From JAJYIV01 sp964499955 (GTDB lineage: Bacteria > Patescibacteriota > Patescibacteriia > UBA9934 > GWF2-40-263), in the NCBI GenBank assembly GCA_964499955.1, contig CAZCMI010000014.1, positions 1 to 22,710 on the forward strand: DNA of 22,710 bases, read 5' to 3'. A model generated the notes under the pieces. The model searched no databases. It saw only the letters and a list, made by a program, of their open reading frames with translations, and was not told where the DNA came from. Within the stretch, counting starts at the first letter, position 1. Each line of letters starts with the position of its first letter. Position numbers and translations under genes: made by a program. Positions 1 through 6,104 of this stretch are shown here, piece by piece.

Positions 1-20
1 TCCGGCGCGGGACACCGAAC

Positions 21-317
21 ATGTCGAATCCGGCCGTGTGGGATCTGTACGCGGACTACTACGTGGACTACTTCAACAGTCGGCCGTTCGATGACTATGT
101 CTCGATCTCGGCCGACGTAAAAAAGGAAAAGGAAACGAAAGACGAGAAAGGACGCGTTCTGGTCAAGGAAAGCAGCTACGGAACGGCTACGCGCGGCTTC
201 TCGCTCGCCTGGGAAATCGACGACAAGGCCTCGAGCGCCAAGCTCGACAATGGCGTGCTCACCCTGACGTTGCCCAAGCGCCAGGGCGTTGGCAGCAAGC
301 TGCTGCCCATCAGTTGA
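21..317 (+). CDS. Hsp20/alpha-crystallin small heat-shock protein, possibly 5'-truncated
   Basis: The predicted 98-residue protein is an ATP-independent holdase chaperone of the Hsp20 family. The visible part is the second half of an alpha-crystallin domain: a charged loop rich in K/E (residues 36-47), then the SYGTATRGFSL strand (52-62) and the hallmark DNGVLTLTLPK (75-85). The C-terminal KLLPIS resembles the I-x-I tail that docks onto neighbouring subunits. Usual family members are 140-150 residues, and the first half of the domain is poorly represented here. The frame stays open to the window edge and there is no Shine-Dalgarno before the ATG at 21, so the true start may lie upstream. Family assignment is secure from the C-terminal signature; completeness is not. 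Confidence 0.75.
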   Translation: MSNPAVWDLYADYYVDYFNSRPFDDYVSISADVKKEKETKDEKGRVLVKESSYGTATRGFSLAWEIDDKASSAKLDNGVLTLTLPKRQGVGSKLLPIS

Positions 318-462
318 GCCCCCGGCGCCATGACAGTCGACGGCGACATGGCCAGGCGCAACCAGTTCAATCTGATACGTCTCGCAGCCCACAGTGGGCG
401 CGCCCTTGGGGCGCTGCGATGACAGCGGCCCCGGCAGACGCCGGAACAGATTGGACGAAGCC
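318..462 (+). other. Gene-remnant/intergenic stretch with a 30-codon ORF (330-422)
   Basis: No complete gene is visible between the Hsp20 stop and the chimeric ORF. A short reading frame at 330-422 encodes 30 residues and contains RRNQFNLIRLAA. This resembles the N-terminal RNNFDLIRLLAA signature of acyltransferase-3 (OafA-like) membrane proteins, then stops after 11 more residues. I read it as a possible gene stump, but the match is short and could be chance. No terminator with a T-run follows the Hsp20 gene. Confidence 0.3.
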
Positions 463-942
463 ATGGGCCAAAGTGGACGAACCGCCTTGGTAACGGGCGG
501 CAGCCGAGGACTGGGCGCGGCCATTGCGCGCGCGTTCCCGGTGGATTGGGCGCGGCTCGTGCGGTTGGCGGAAGCGTCCCATCTGACGACGGAACTGCGC
601 ACGGGCCTGGCGTACATGCTGGAACACGGGTTCGTGCAGATGCCGGAAGAGGCCCGGGCCGCCATGTTGGCCCTTACGCCGCCGCCGGCGCAGCAACGCG
701 GGTACGCGGCGCGGGCGAACGCGTCCGCCGGCAGCTTGTTCGAACCGCTGCGCCTGTTATGGTGCACGTACTGGCGGTACGACGCCACCGGCTCGTTCCT
801 CGGCAAAGTGTGCCGGTTTCCCACGTACGCCCAGCATGCCCGCGGTTTGCCGAGTAAGCGCGCCTTGTTCGCCTACGGGTGGAACGGCTGTCTGTTCATC
901 GTCCGCCGGATCCCGACGGCTTTCCGTAAACGACACGTATGA
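463..942 (+). pseudogene. Chimeric ORF: SDR N-terminal stump fused to nucleotidyltransferase C-terminal half
   Basis: The 159-residue frame has two unrelated parts. Residues 1-25 (starting MGQSGRTALVTGGSRGLG) are the Rossmann-fold NAD(P)-binding start of a short-chain dehydrogenase, with TGxxxGxG intact. From about residue 27 the sequence switches to DWARLVRLAEASHLTTELR and on to a C-terminal FIVRRIP. This is typical of the C-terminal region of the NTP_transf_5 nucleotidyltransferase family (PF14907) often found in polysaccharide clusters. The SDR catalytic core and the nucleotidyltransferase active site are both missing, so neither activity is expected. The join lies near 535-545. The TGA stop overlaps the ATG of the SET gene (ATGA), so the frame may still drive coupled translation. 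An assembly chimera is an alternative to genomic decay. Confidence 0.55.
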
Positions 943-1370
943 GAACCTATCCGTTTCCACGTCCGCCGGTCTACGCGCTGGCGGTGAAGCGCAGCGCCGC
1001 CGGCCTCGGCTTGTTTGCCGCGCAGGACATCCCGGCGGGCCGGTTCATCGTCGAATACTGGGGGCGGTTGGTGACGGACGACGAAGCGGACCGCATCGGC
1101 GGGAAATACCTCTTTTCCTTGGAGAACGGCAAGACGATCGACGGGACGACGCGGGAGAACACCGCCCGTTACGCCAACCACGCCTGCCGTCCGAACGCCG
1201 AATCGCGCACCGCCGGCAACCGCATGTTTTTGTACGCGCTCAAGCGCATTCCCGCCGGGACGGAAATCACGTACGATTACGGCAAGGAATACGCGGACGA
1301 ATATATCAAGCCCCACGGCTGCCGTTGCAAAACCTGCGCCAAGCGGGCCGTCACAAACCAACGCCTATGA
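939..1370 (+). CDS. SET-domain protein (lysine methyltransferase family)
   Basis: This 143-residue protein is essentially a bare SET domain, a fold that transfers methyl groups from S-adenosylmethionine to lysine side chains. Visible motifs are GLGLFA (22-27), the SAM/pseudoknot motif NHACRPN (80-86), TYDYG (111-115) carrying the catalytic-type tyrosine, and a short cysteine post-SET tail GCRCKTC (127-133) that would help bind zinc. No substrate-targeting domain is present. The start overlaps the upstream stop by ATGA and the stop overlaps the engB start the same way, so translation is probably coupled. Small SET proteins occur in chlamydiae and scattered bacteria and can target histone-like or ribosomal proteins; the substrate here cannot be told from sequence. 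Confidence 0.85.
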   Translation: MRTYPFPRPPVYALAVKRSAAGLGLFAAQDIPAGRFIVEYWGRLVTDDEADRIGGKYLFSLENGKTIDGTTRENTARYANHACRPNAESRTAGNRMFLYALKRIPAGTEITYDYGKEYADEYIKPHGCRCKTCAKRAVTNQRL

Positions 1371-1942
1371 ACGACCCCGCCTTTTTGGGAAGCGCCGTCA
1401 CGCTCGAACAGTTGCCGCGCACGGGCCGCCCGCAGGTGGCGCTGGTCGGACGTTCCAACGCGGGCAAATCCACCCTGGTAAACGCTTTGGCGAACCGCAA
1501 GGGGCTTGCCCGGGTGAGTTCTGCCCCCGGCCGCACGGCCACCATCAACGCCTATCACTTCGCCCCGGGGTACGACCTGCTCGACCTGCCCGGCTACGGC
1601 TTCGCCACGTACGCCGCCAACCGCGCGCGCTTCGCCGACCTGATCACGACGTATTTGGAGGCGGCCGACCGGCTTGCGTTGGTGTTCATTGTGCTCGACG
1701 CCCGGCGCGGCCTGACCGACGTAGACGTCGAAATGGCCGATTGGCTGGTGGGCATCGGCCGGCCCGTGGCGTTCATCGCCAACAAAATCGACAAGTTGAA
1801 GCGGCCGGAGGTGCGGGAACTTACGAACCGCCTGGCCGAGGCGTACCCGGACGTGCCGTGTTTCGTCCACGCCGCCCCCGATTCGTCGGGCCGGGGTGAA
1901 ATCAGGGCGCATATCGAACGGGCCGTGCGAAAAATGGCGTAA
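1367..1942 (+). CDS. engB: Ribosome biogenesis GTP-binding protein EngB (YihA/YsxC)
   Basis: This 191-residue GTPase acts in late assembly of the large ribosomal subunit. The G motifs are in order: G1 GRSNAGKS (28-35), G2 threonine in PGRTATIN (about 58), G3 DLPGYG (73-78), G4 NKID (139-142) and a degenerate G5 around HAAPDSSGRGE. DLPGYG and the preceding SSAPGRT are diagnostic for EngB among the TRAFAC GTPases. Length matches the family. The ATG overlaps the SET-gene stop (ATGA) and lacks a Shine-Dalgarno, so it probably relies on translational coupling. It is the last gene of the short SET-engB unit. Confidence 0.93.
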   Translation: MNDPAFLGSAVTLEQLPRTGRPQVALVGRSNAGKSTLVNALANRKGLARVSSAPGRTATINAYHFAPGYDLLDLPGYGFATYAANRARFADLITTYLEAADRLALVFIVLDARRGLTDVDVEMADWLVGIGRPVAFIANKIDKLKRPEVRELTNRLAEAYPDVPCFVHAAPDSSGRGEIRAHIERAVRKMA

Positions 1943-1970
1943 CGGTTGTCCGGCGCGCGGGTTGGTTTCG

Positions 1971-1987
1971 TGCTAAACTGGCGGCAC
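1971..1987 (+). promoter_or_regulatory. Extended -10 promoter placing a leaderless start at 1988
   Basis: TGCTAAACT at 1971-1979 is a TG-extended -10 box (TAAACT 1974-1979). Eight bases separate it from the ATG at 1988, so transcription should begin at or beside the start codon. No good -35 is seen at 17 bases. Confidence 0.55.
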
Positions 1988-3070
1988 ATGAACAAGAACA
2001 AAGCCATTTTGTTTCTCGGCGTCATCCTGTTGGTGACGGTTGCGTCCACGGCCGCGGTGCGTTTTGCGCTCTCGAACGACCGGCTGCCGGAGGAACCGGC
2101 TGCGGAAACGGTTGCTGCACCGGAAGCGGAGCCGGAACCCGTCTTGGACGTGGCCGACTACGACGCGCGCATGCGCCGCCTCGCCCATCTCGAGCCGTTG
2201 GACCCCGACGCCGATCCCGCAGATGCCGAGGAAGACCCGGACGCTCCCAAGCCGCTCTGGCCCGTGGACGCCGCCTATCCCAACCCCGGCGCCATTTTGC
2301 CGTTCCACCGCATTGTGGCGTATTACGGCAATTTCTATTCCACCGGCATGGGCGTGCTGGGGCAGTACGCGCCGGACCGGGTGCTGGCCATGCTGGCCGA
2401 GGAAGTGCGCAAGTGGGAGGAGGCCGACCCGGAAACGCCGGTCATGCCCGCCATCGACTACATCGCCGTGGTGGCGCAGGCGGGGCCGGGCCGCGACGGC
2501 CGATACCGCGCCCGCATGCCGGACACGGAAATCGACAAAGCCCTGGCGTTGGCGGAGCGCGCGGGCGGCATCGTCATTTTGGAGGTGCAGCCGGGCCTGG
2601 CCGACCTGATGGGCGAACTCCGCGCGTTGGGGAAATACCTGTCCCTGCCGCAGGTGCATTTGGCCATCGACCCGGAATTCAACATGAAAAACCGCGGCCT
2701 GCCGGGCCGGGTGGTGGGCACCGTGGACGCCGCGGACATCAACGCCGCCGCCGGGTACCTGGCCGAATTGGTGCGGGAGAACGGTCTGCCGCCCAAGGTG
2801 CTGATCGTCCACCGGTACACGCGCGCCATGGTCACCAACGCGCGTAGCATCAAGCCGCTGCCGGAAGTCCAAATCGTGATGGACATGGACGGCTGGGGCC
2901 CGCCCTCGCAGAAGTTCGCCACGTACAACGCCTTCATCGCCCCGGAGCCGGTGCAGTTCACGGGCTTCAAGCTCTTCTACCGCAACGACACCTGGGGCGT
3001 TGGGCGCCTGCTCACCCCGGCGGAAATCCTCGAACTCGTGCCACGCCCGAGCTTCATCCAGTATCAGTAG
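1988..3070 (+). CDS. Uncharacterised membrane-anchored secreted protein, probable alpha/beta barrel
   Basis: This 360-residue protein has an N-terminal membrane anchor or signal (MNKNKAILFLGVILL onward, about 5-25), an acidic proline-rich linker (about 30-90) and a C-terminal globular domain. The domain begins IVAYYGNFYSTGMGVLG and contains AIDYIAVV, IVILEVQPG, HLAIDPEFNM, KVLIVHRYT and IVMDMDG. Regularly spaced beta-strands ending in acidic or polar residues suggest a TIM-barrel-like fold. I recall similar uncharacterised proteins in actinobacteria, but no function is established to my knowledge and no catalytic residues can be named. It is transcribed alone from a leaderless-type promoter and ends at a bidirectional terminator. 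The start is the ATG just upstream of the signal segment; an in-frame TTG at 1946 lies before the promoter. Confidence 0.8.
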   Translation: MNKNKAILFLGVILLVTVASTAAVRFALSNDRLPEEPAAETVAAPEAEPEPVLDVADYDARMRRLAHLEPLDPDADPADAEEDPDAPKPLWPVDAAYPNPGAILPFHRIVAYYGNFYSTGMGVLGQYAPDRVLAMLAEEVRKWEEADPETPVMPAIDYIAVVAQAGPGRDGRYRARMPDTEIDKALALAERAGGIVILEVQPGLADLMGELRALGKYLSLPQVHLAIDPEFNMKNRGLPGRVVGTVDAADINAAAGYLAELVRENGLPPKVLIVHRYTRAMVTNARSIKPLPEVQIVMDMDGWGPPSQKFATYNAFIAPEPVQFTGFKLFYRNDTWGVGRLLTPAEILELVPRPSFIQYQ

Positions 3071-3102
3071 GGAAGCGGCCTGCATCGGGCAAACATGCAA
3101 CG

Positions 3103-3128
3103 AAAAACACCCCCGCGGGGGTGTTTTT
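3103..3128. terminator. Bidirectional intrinsic terminator
   Basis: A perfect 26-base palindrome has a C/G-rich core (ACACCCCC...GGGGGTGT) flanked by A5 on the left and T5 on the right. It can terminate the plus-strand gene ending at 3070 and the minus-strand gene ending at 3141. Confidence 0.9.
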
Positions 3129-3140
3129 GCGAACGGCGCC

Positions 3141-3413
3141 TTACTTGCGGAACAGGCGCACGATGCCGAGCAGGACGGCGGCGCCCAGCACGGCCACGAG
3201 CAGGCTCCACAGGTTGAACCCCGTTACGCCGTCGCCGCCGAGGAGCGACATGATCCAGCCACCGAGCACCGCGCCGATGATACCGACCACGATGTTGAGA
3301 AGCGCGCCTTGCTGCTTGTTGGTACCCATCAGCATGGAGGCGATCCAACCCGCCAAGCCACCGAGGATAATCCAGGCAATCCAACCAATAGGAATGAGAG
3401 AAGAAAAAATTAT
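3141..3413 (-). CDS. GlsB/YeaQ/YmgE family (transglycosylase-associated) small membrane protein
   Basis: A roughly 90-residue, three-helix membrane protein of the GlsB/YeaQ/YmgE family, which is linked to envelope and general stress. The diagnostic glycine-rich segments are present: GWIAWIILGGLAGWIASMLMG, LLNIVVGIIGAVLGGWI, and a final helix ending in RLFRK. The start is a puzzle. There is no ATG or GTG before the conserved region. The only conventional candidate is a TTG at 3431, which lies upstream of and runs into the probable -10 box TATACT (minus strand, 3425-3420). Six bases after that box an in-frame ATA occurs at 3413, exactly where leaderless genes in this window start; in-frame ATT codons lie further on. 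I give the ATA as the boundary but only the family and stop are firm. Confidence 0.8.
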   Translation of the reverse strand: MIFSSLIPIGWIAWIILGGLAGWIASMLMGTNKQQGALLNIVVGIIGAVLGGWIMSLLGGDGVTGFNLWSLLVAVLGAAVLLGIVRLFRK

Positions 3414-3419
3414 GCCGGC

Positions 3420-3490
3420 AGTATACCGCAAAACGACCTGAAGAAAAAATAAAATGCGGCATTGCCCGGGCCGCGGAACTCCCGTACTAT
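3420..3490. promoter_or_regulatory. Divergent promoter region between the YeaQ-like and MliC-META genes
   Basis: Plus strand: TTGCCC (3462-3467), 17-base spacer, TACTAT (3485-3490), giving a transcript with a leader of about 20 bases for the gene at 3517. Minus strand: TATACT at 3425-3420 serves the YeaQ-like gene. The A/T-rich tract at 3441-3454 lies between them. Confidence 0.55.
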
Positions 3491-3516
3491 TTCCGCATCA
3501 TTCTTCATTCGCCTCT

Positions 3517-4263
3517 ATGCCACGCACGAACGGAACGTCGCCGCGTACGAACGTGAACGGAAACGGGAAGAACGTCTTCCTTCTCGCCATCGCCGCCTTG
3601 TTGGTCTTCGGTGCGGGATACGCCGTCGGCACCTACGTCGCGCAGCGTTCCGCGCAGGACGTCGTCACGGGATCCTTCGCCGATGCCGAAACGGGCGAGC
3701 GGGTTTCCGTGGCCTTCGACCGCACGGCCCAAACCGCCACGCTTACGGGCCTGGGGCACGCGGGGCTGGTATTTGCCCAGGGCGTGTCCGCGTCCGGCGC
3801 GCGCTACGTGAACGAAGCCGAAGACCTGGTGCTGTGGAACAAGGGCGACGAGCTGTCCATTTTCCGCGGCGATGAGCGGGTGTTCTTCGGCCGCACGGGC
3901 GGCGCGGCAGGTGACCCGCGCCTGGCGGAACATACCTGGGTGTGGCGCGAAACCCAGATGAATAACGACGACGTGATCGCGCCGGTGCGCGCGGACGCCT
4001 TCACCCTCCGCTTCGACGCGGACGAACGCCGCGTGTACGGCACCACCGACTGCAACGGCTTCTCCGGCACCTACGCCGTGGGCGCGGACAACGCGCTTTC
4101 CTTCGGCCCGTTTGTCTCGACCGAGATGTACTGCGAGGGCTCGCAGGAAGACGTCTTCGTCCGCATGGTCACGGAATCCTCCCACACCTTCTTCACAGAG
4201 GACGGCAACCTGGTCCTGCTGCTCGCCTACGATTCCGGCTCCGTGCTGTTCGACCGCCGCTAA
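3517..4263 (+). CDS. Membrane-anchored MliC-like plus META domain protein
   Basis: This 248-residue protein has a basic N-terminus and one membrane segment (NVFLLAIAALLVFGAGYAVG, about 20-39), so it should be anchored and face outwards. Residues about 50-130 match the MliC fold of periplasmic C-type lysozyme inhibitors: a glycine/serine motif ASGARYVNEAE and LVLWNKGDELSIF are recognisable, though the usual cysteine pair is not evident. Residues about 140-248 form a META domain: TTDCNGFSGTYAV, then SFGPFVSTEMYC and a closing LLLAYDSGSVLFDRR. The MliC-META pairing suggests envelope defence or stress tolerance. No Shine-Dalgarno precedes the ATG. The gene has its own promoter (TTGCCC-17-TACTAT) and a shared downstream terminator. 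Confidence 0.82.
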   Translation: MPRTNGTSPRTNVNGNGKNVFLLAIAALLVFGAGYAVGTYVAQRSAQDVVTGSFADAETGERVSVAFDRTAQTATLTGLGHAGLVFAQGVSASGARYVNEAEDLVLWNKGDELSIFRGDERVFFGRTGGAAGDPRLAEHTWVWRETQMNNDDVIAPVRADAFTLRFDADERRVYGTTDCNGFSGTYAVGADNALSFGPFVSTEMYCEGSQEDVFVRMVTESSHTFFTEDGNLVLLLAYDSGSVLFDRR

Positions 4264-4287
4264 GCCGCCGGGCCGGTCCCATAACGC

Positions 4288-4319
4288 AAAAGGCACCGCA
4301 ACGCGCGCGGTGCCTTTTT
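4288..4319. terminator. Bidirectional intrinsic terminator
   Basis: The stem AAAAGGCACCGC (4288-4299) pairs with GCGGTGCCTTTT (4307-4318), loop of seven, with T5 on the plus side and the complementary A-run serving the minus strand. It separates the convergent MliC-META and DUF2165 genes. Confidence 0.9.
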
Positions 4320-4328
4320 GGTTGGCCG

Positions 4329-4835
4329 TCATTTCCCGCCGTTGTCCTTGTGCATCAGGATGAGGAAGACGACGCCCAGGACCGTGAACATGCGGAAGGC
4401 GGGAGCCGTGCCGTTCCACGTGCTGGACTGCCACATGGCGAACCATTCGCCGCCGACGGTGATGAACGCGAGCAGCCACAGCAGCATGCCGCCGGCCAGG
4501 GCCGCCAGGGCCCACCCTTTGGCCTTGTCGAAATCCGCGGAGCTCTTGCGGATGTTCTTGAACAGCGCCCCCGCGCCGATCCAGGCGAGCACCGCCACGA
4601 CCGCTTCCCACAGGATGATCGACCAATAGAACGCGTGGTGGACGGCGGACGATTCGATGGACCGCCACATGATGGACGGGCTGCCGAACGTGGTGTCCAT
4701 CTTCAGGACGCCCTCCACGAAGGCGTAGTTGCTGCCGTAGTCGGTGAGGTTGCCGAACACCACGAGGGTGAAGAACAGCGCGACGGTCGCGACCAGCAGG
4801 GCGGACGCGCCGCGCACGACGTTTCGTGCATTCAT
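4329..4835 (-). CDS. DUF2165 family small integral membrane protein
   Basis: The 168-residue protein has four predicted membrane helices: about 10-30, 70-92, 105-128 and 148-163. It shows the DUF2165 (PF09933) signature: NLTDYGSNYAFVEGVLKMDTTF between helices 1 and 2, then an invariant-type HHAFYWSIILWE. The family is widespread, but I know of no biochemical role for it. The ATG at 4835 is 37 bases downstream of a TG-extended -10 box (TGCTATAAT on the minus strand, hexamer 4878-4873), so this gene has a short leader. No Shine-Dalgarno is obvious in that leader. Confidence 0.87.
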   Translation of the reverse strand: MNARNVVRGASALLVATVALFFTLVVFGNLTDYGSNYAFVEGVLKMDTTFGSPSIMWRSIESSAVHHAFYWSIILWEAVVAVLAWIGAGALFKNIRKSSADFDKAKGWALAALAGGMLLWLLAFITVGGEWFAMWQSSTWNGTAPAFRMFTVLGVVFLILMHKDNGGK

Positions 4836-4871
4836 ACGGGATGGAACGGTTACGGAACCTTGTTATGCGTG

Positions 4872-4905
4872 TATTATAGCAGAGACGAAGATGAGATTTA
4901 TCTCA
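4872..4905. promoter_or_regulatory. Overlapping divergent -10 boxes and an adjacent palindrome
   Basis: On the minus strand TATAAT (4878-4873), preceded by TGC, is a near-perfect extended -10 for the DUF2165 gene. On the plus strand the same bases read TATTAT (4872-4877), a plausible -10 for the zinc-ribbon/RhuM gene at 4914. Immediately next to it, 4892-4905 (TGAGATTTATCTCA) is an inverted repeat of two 6-base arms around TT, which could be an operator. The operator role is inference. Confidence 0.45.
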
Positions 4906-4913
4906 GGCGGATT

Positions 4914-5333
4914 ATGAAACGCACGGCGGCAAAACAAAAAACGTGCAGCCGGGGGCATGCGTACGCGGGGCCGGGGCCGTGTCCCGTCTGCTGGCCGGGG
5001 CATGGGAAGAAACGGGCAGACGCGGGCTCCTCAAAACGGTCGAAGGGCCAGGCGCGTTCACGTGCAAATCACAGACACAATCGTATGGCCAAACGCAAGA
5101 ACAAACCGCCGCAAAAGATGCCGCGGCAGGCGGCGCGGAACGTCGTCATCTACCGGGCGCCGAGCGGGGCGATCGAACTCCGCGGCGATTTCGCGCGTGA
5201 AAACATTTGGGCGACGCAGGCGCAGATCGCCCTTGCCTTTGGCGTAAACGTGCGTACGGTGAACGAACATTTGAAAAATATCTTTAAAACGGAAGAACTG
5301 GATGAAAAGCAGTTATCCGGAAATTCCGGATAA
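4914..5333 (+). pseudogene. 5' half of a frameshifted zinc-ribbon + RhuM-Fic gene
   Basis: This 139-residue frame has two parts. Residues 1-57 hold a small zinc-ribbon (TCSRGHAYAGPGPCPVCWPG, cysteines at about 10, 23 and 26 plus a histidine) and a basic linker. From the in-frame ATG at 5085 it reads as the start of a RhuM-type virulence protein: NVVIYRAPSGAIELRGDF, ENIWATQAQIALAFGVNVRT and NEHLKNIFKTEELDEK. The frame then breaks at about 5305-5310 and ends KQLSGNSG-stop. The alternative frame continues the same family without interruption (VIRKFRITASDGK). Either the zinc-ribbon is fused to RhuM or a second start at 5085 is used; no Shine-Dalgarno decides. RhuM N-termini probably bind DNA through a winged-helix-like segment. 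Confidence 0.75.
5304..5314 (+). other. Frameshift site in the RhuM-Fic gene (A4 run 5305-5308)
   Basis: The upstream frame reads GAT GAA AAG CAG; the downstream frame resumes with GTT at 5312. Adding one A to the AAAA run gives D-E-K-A-V-I-R-K-F, the expected family sequence. A -1 ribosomal slip on A-AAG would restore the same peptide, but no strong slippery heptamer is present. A single-base deletion or a homopolymer sequencing error is more likely. Confidence 0.7.
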
Positions 5334-5521
5334 CTGCCAGTGACGGCAAGTCATACGACACGAACCACTATAATCTTGACGCCATTATCTCCGTTGGGTA
5401 TCGGGTCAATTCCAAGGTCGCCACGCAATTCCGCCGCTGGGCCACGAAAACCCTCCGTGAGCACATCACGCGCGGGTATACGATCAACCGCAAGCGCATC
5501 GGCCAAAATTACGACGCGTTC

Positions 5522-6097
5522 ATGAAGGCCGTCGCCGACGTGCAGGCGTTGTTGCCCGAGCACGTTGCGCTTGATCCGAAGCAGGTCTTGGAGCTGATCA
5601 AGGAATTCGCCGGCACCTGGGTTTCGCTCGACGCCTACGACAAGGACGCGCTGACGCCCGTCGGCACTACGAAGCGCGCCGTCAAGCTGACGGCCGAGGA
5701 ACTCACGACCGCCGTCGCCGACCTGCGCACGACCTTGATGGGAACGGGCGAGGCGACCGGGCTGTTCGCCCAGGAGCGGCAGCGGGGGAACGTCGAAGGC
5801 ATCGTCGGCAACGTCATGCAGGCGTTCGACGGCAAACCGCTTTACAAAACCGCCGAGGAGAAGGCGGCGCACCTGCTCTATTTCCTCGTGAAGAACCACC
5901 CGTTCGTGGACGGCAACAAGCGCGCGGGCGCGTTCTCGTTCGTATGGTTCCTGCGCAAGGCGCGGGTGAAGGGCGCGCGCAACATCAACCCGCCGGCGCT
6001 CACGGCCCTGACGCTTCTCATCGCCGAAAGCAAGCCGGAAAAGAAGGAACAGATGACGGCGCTCGTCACGCGCCTTCTTGTGAGCCGGGCGGGATAA
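5522..6097 (+). pseudogene. 3' half of the frameshifted gene: Fic/DOC domain
   Basis: The frame is open from 5312 (VIRKFRITASDGKSYDTNHYNLDA... region), but its first ATG is at 5522, leaving 191 residues. The C-terminal Fic domain contains the complete catalytic motif HPFVDGNKR (126-134 counted from 5522), with the histidine that activates the target hydroxyl and the GNKR that binds the nucleotide phosphates. Intact Fic proteins transfer AMP or related groups to proteins. RhuM-Fic proteins are widely distributed accessory genes, often regarded as toxin- or effector-like. Joined with the upstream half through the frameshift, the protein from 5085 would be about 337 residues, the usual family size. 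No partner antitoxin is seen. The next gene is convergent, 7 bases away, with no terminator between. Confidence 0.8.
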
Positions 6098-6104
6098 CGC
6101 GGCA

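Noticed and set aside
3454..3516. Upstream extension of the MliC-META gene (from 3454)
   Set aside because: It would translate through the TTGCCC-17-TACTAT promoter; the ATG at 3517 before the basic N-terminus and membrane helix is better.
5301..5333. Programmed -1 frameshift in RhuM-Fic
   Set aside because: There is no canonical X-XXY-YYZ heptamer and no convincing downstream stimulator was identified; a lost A in a homopolymer is simpler.
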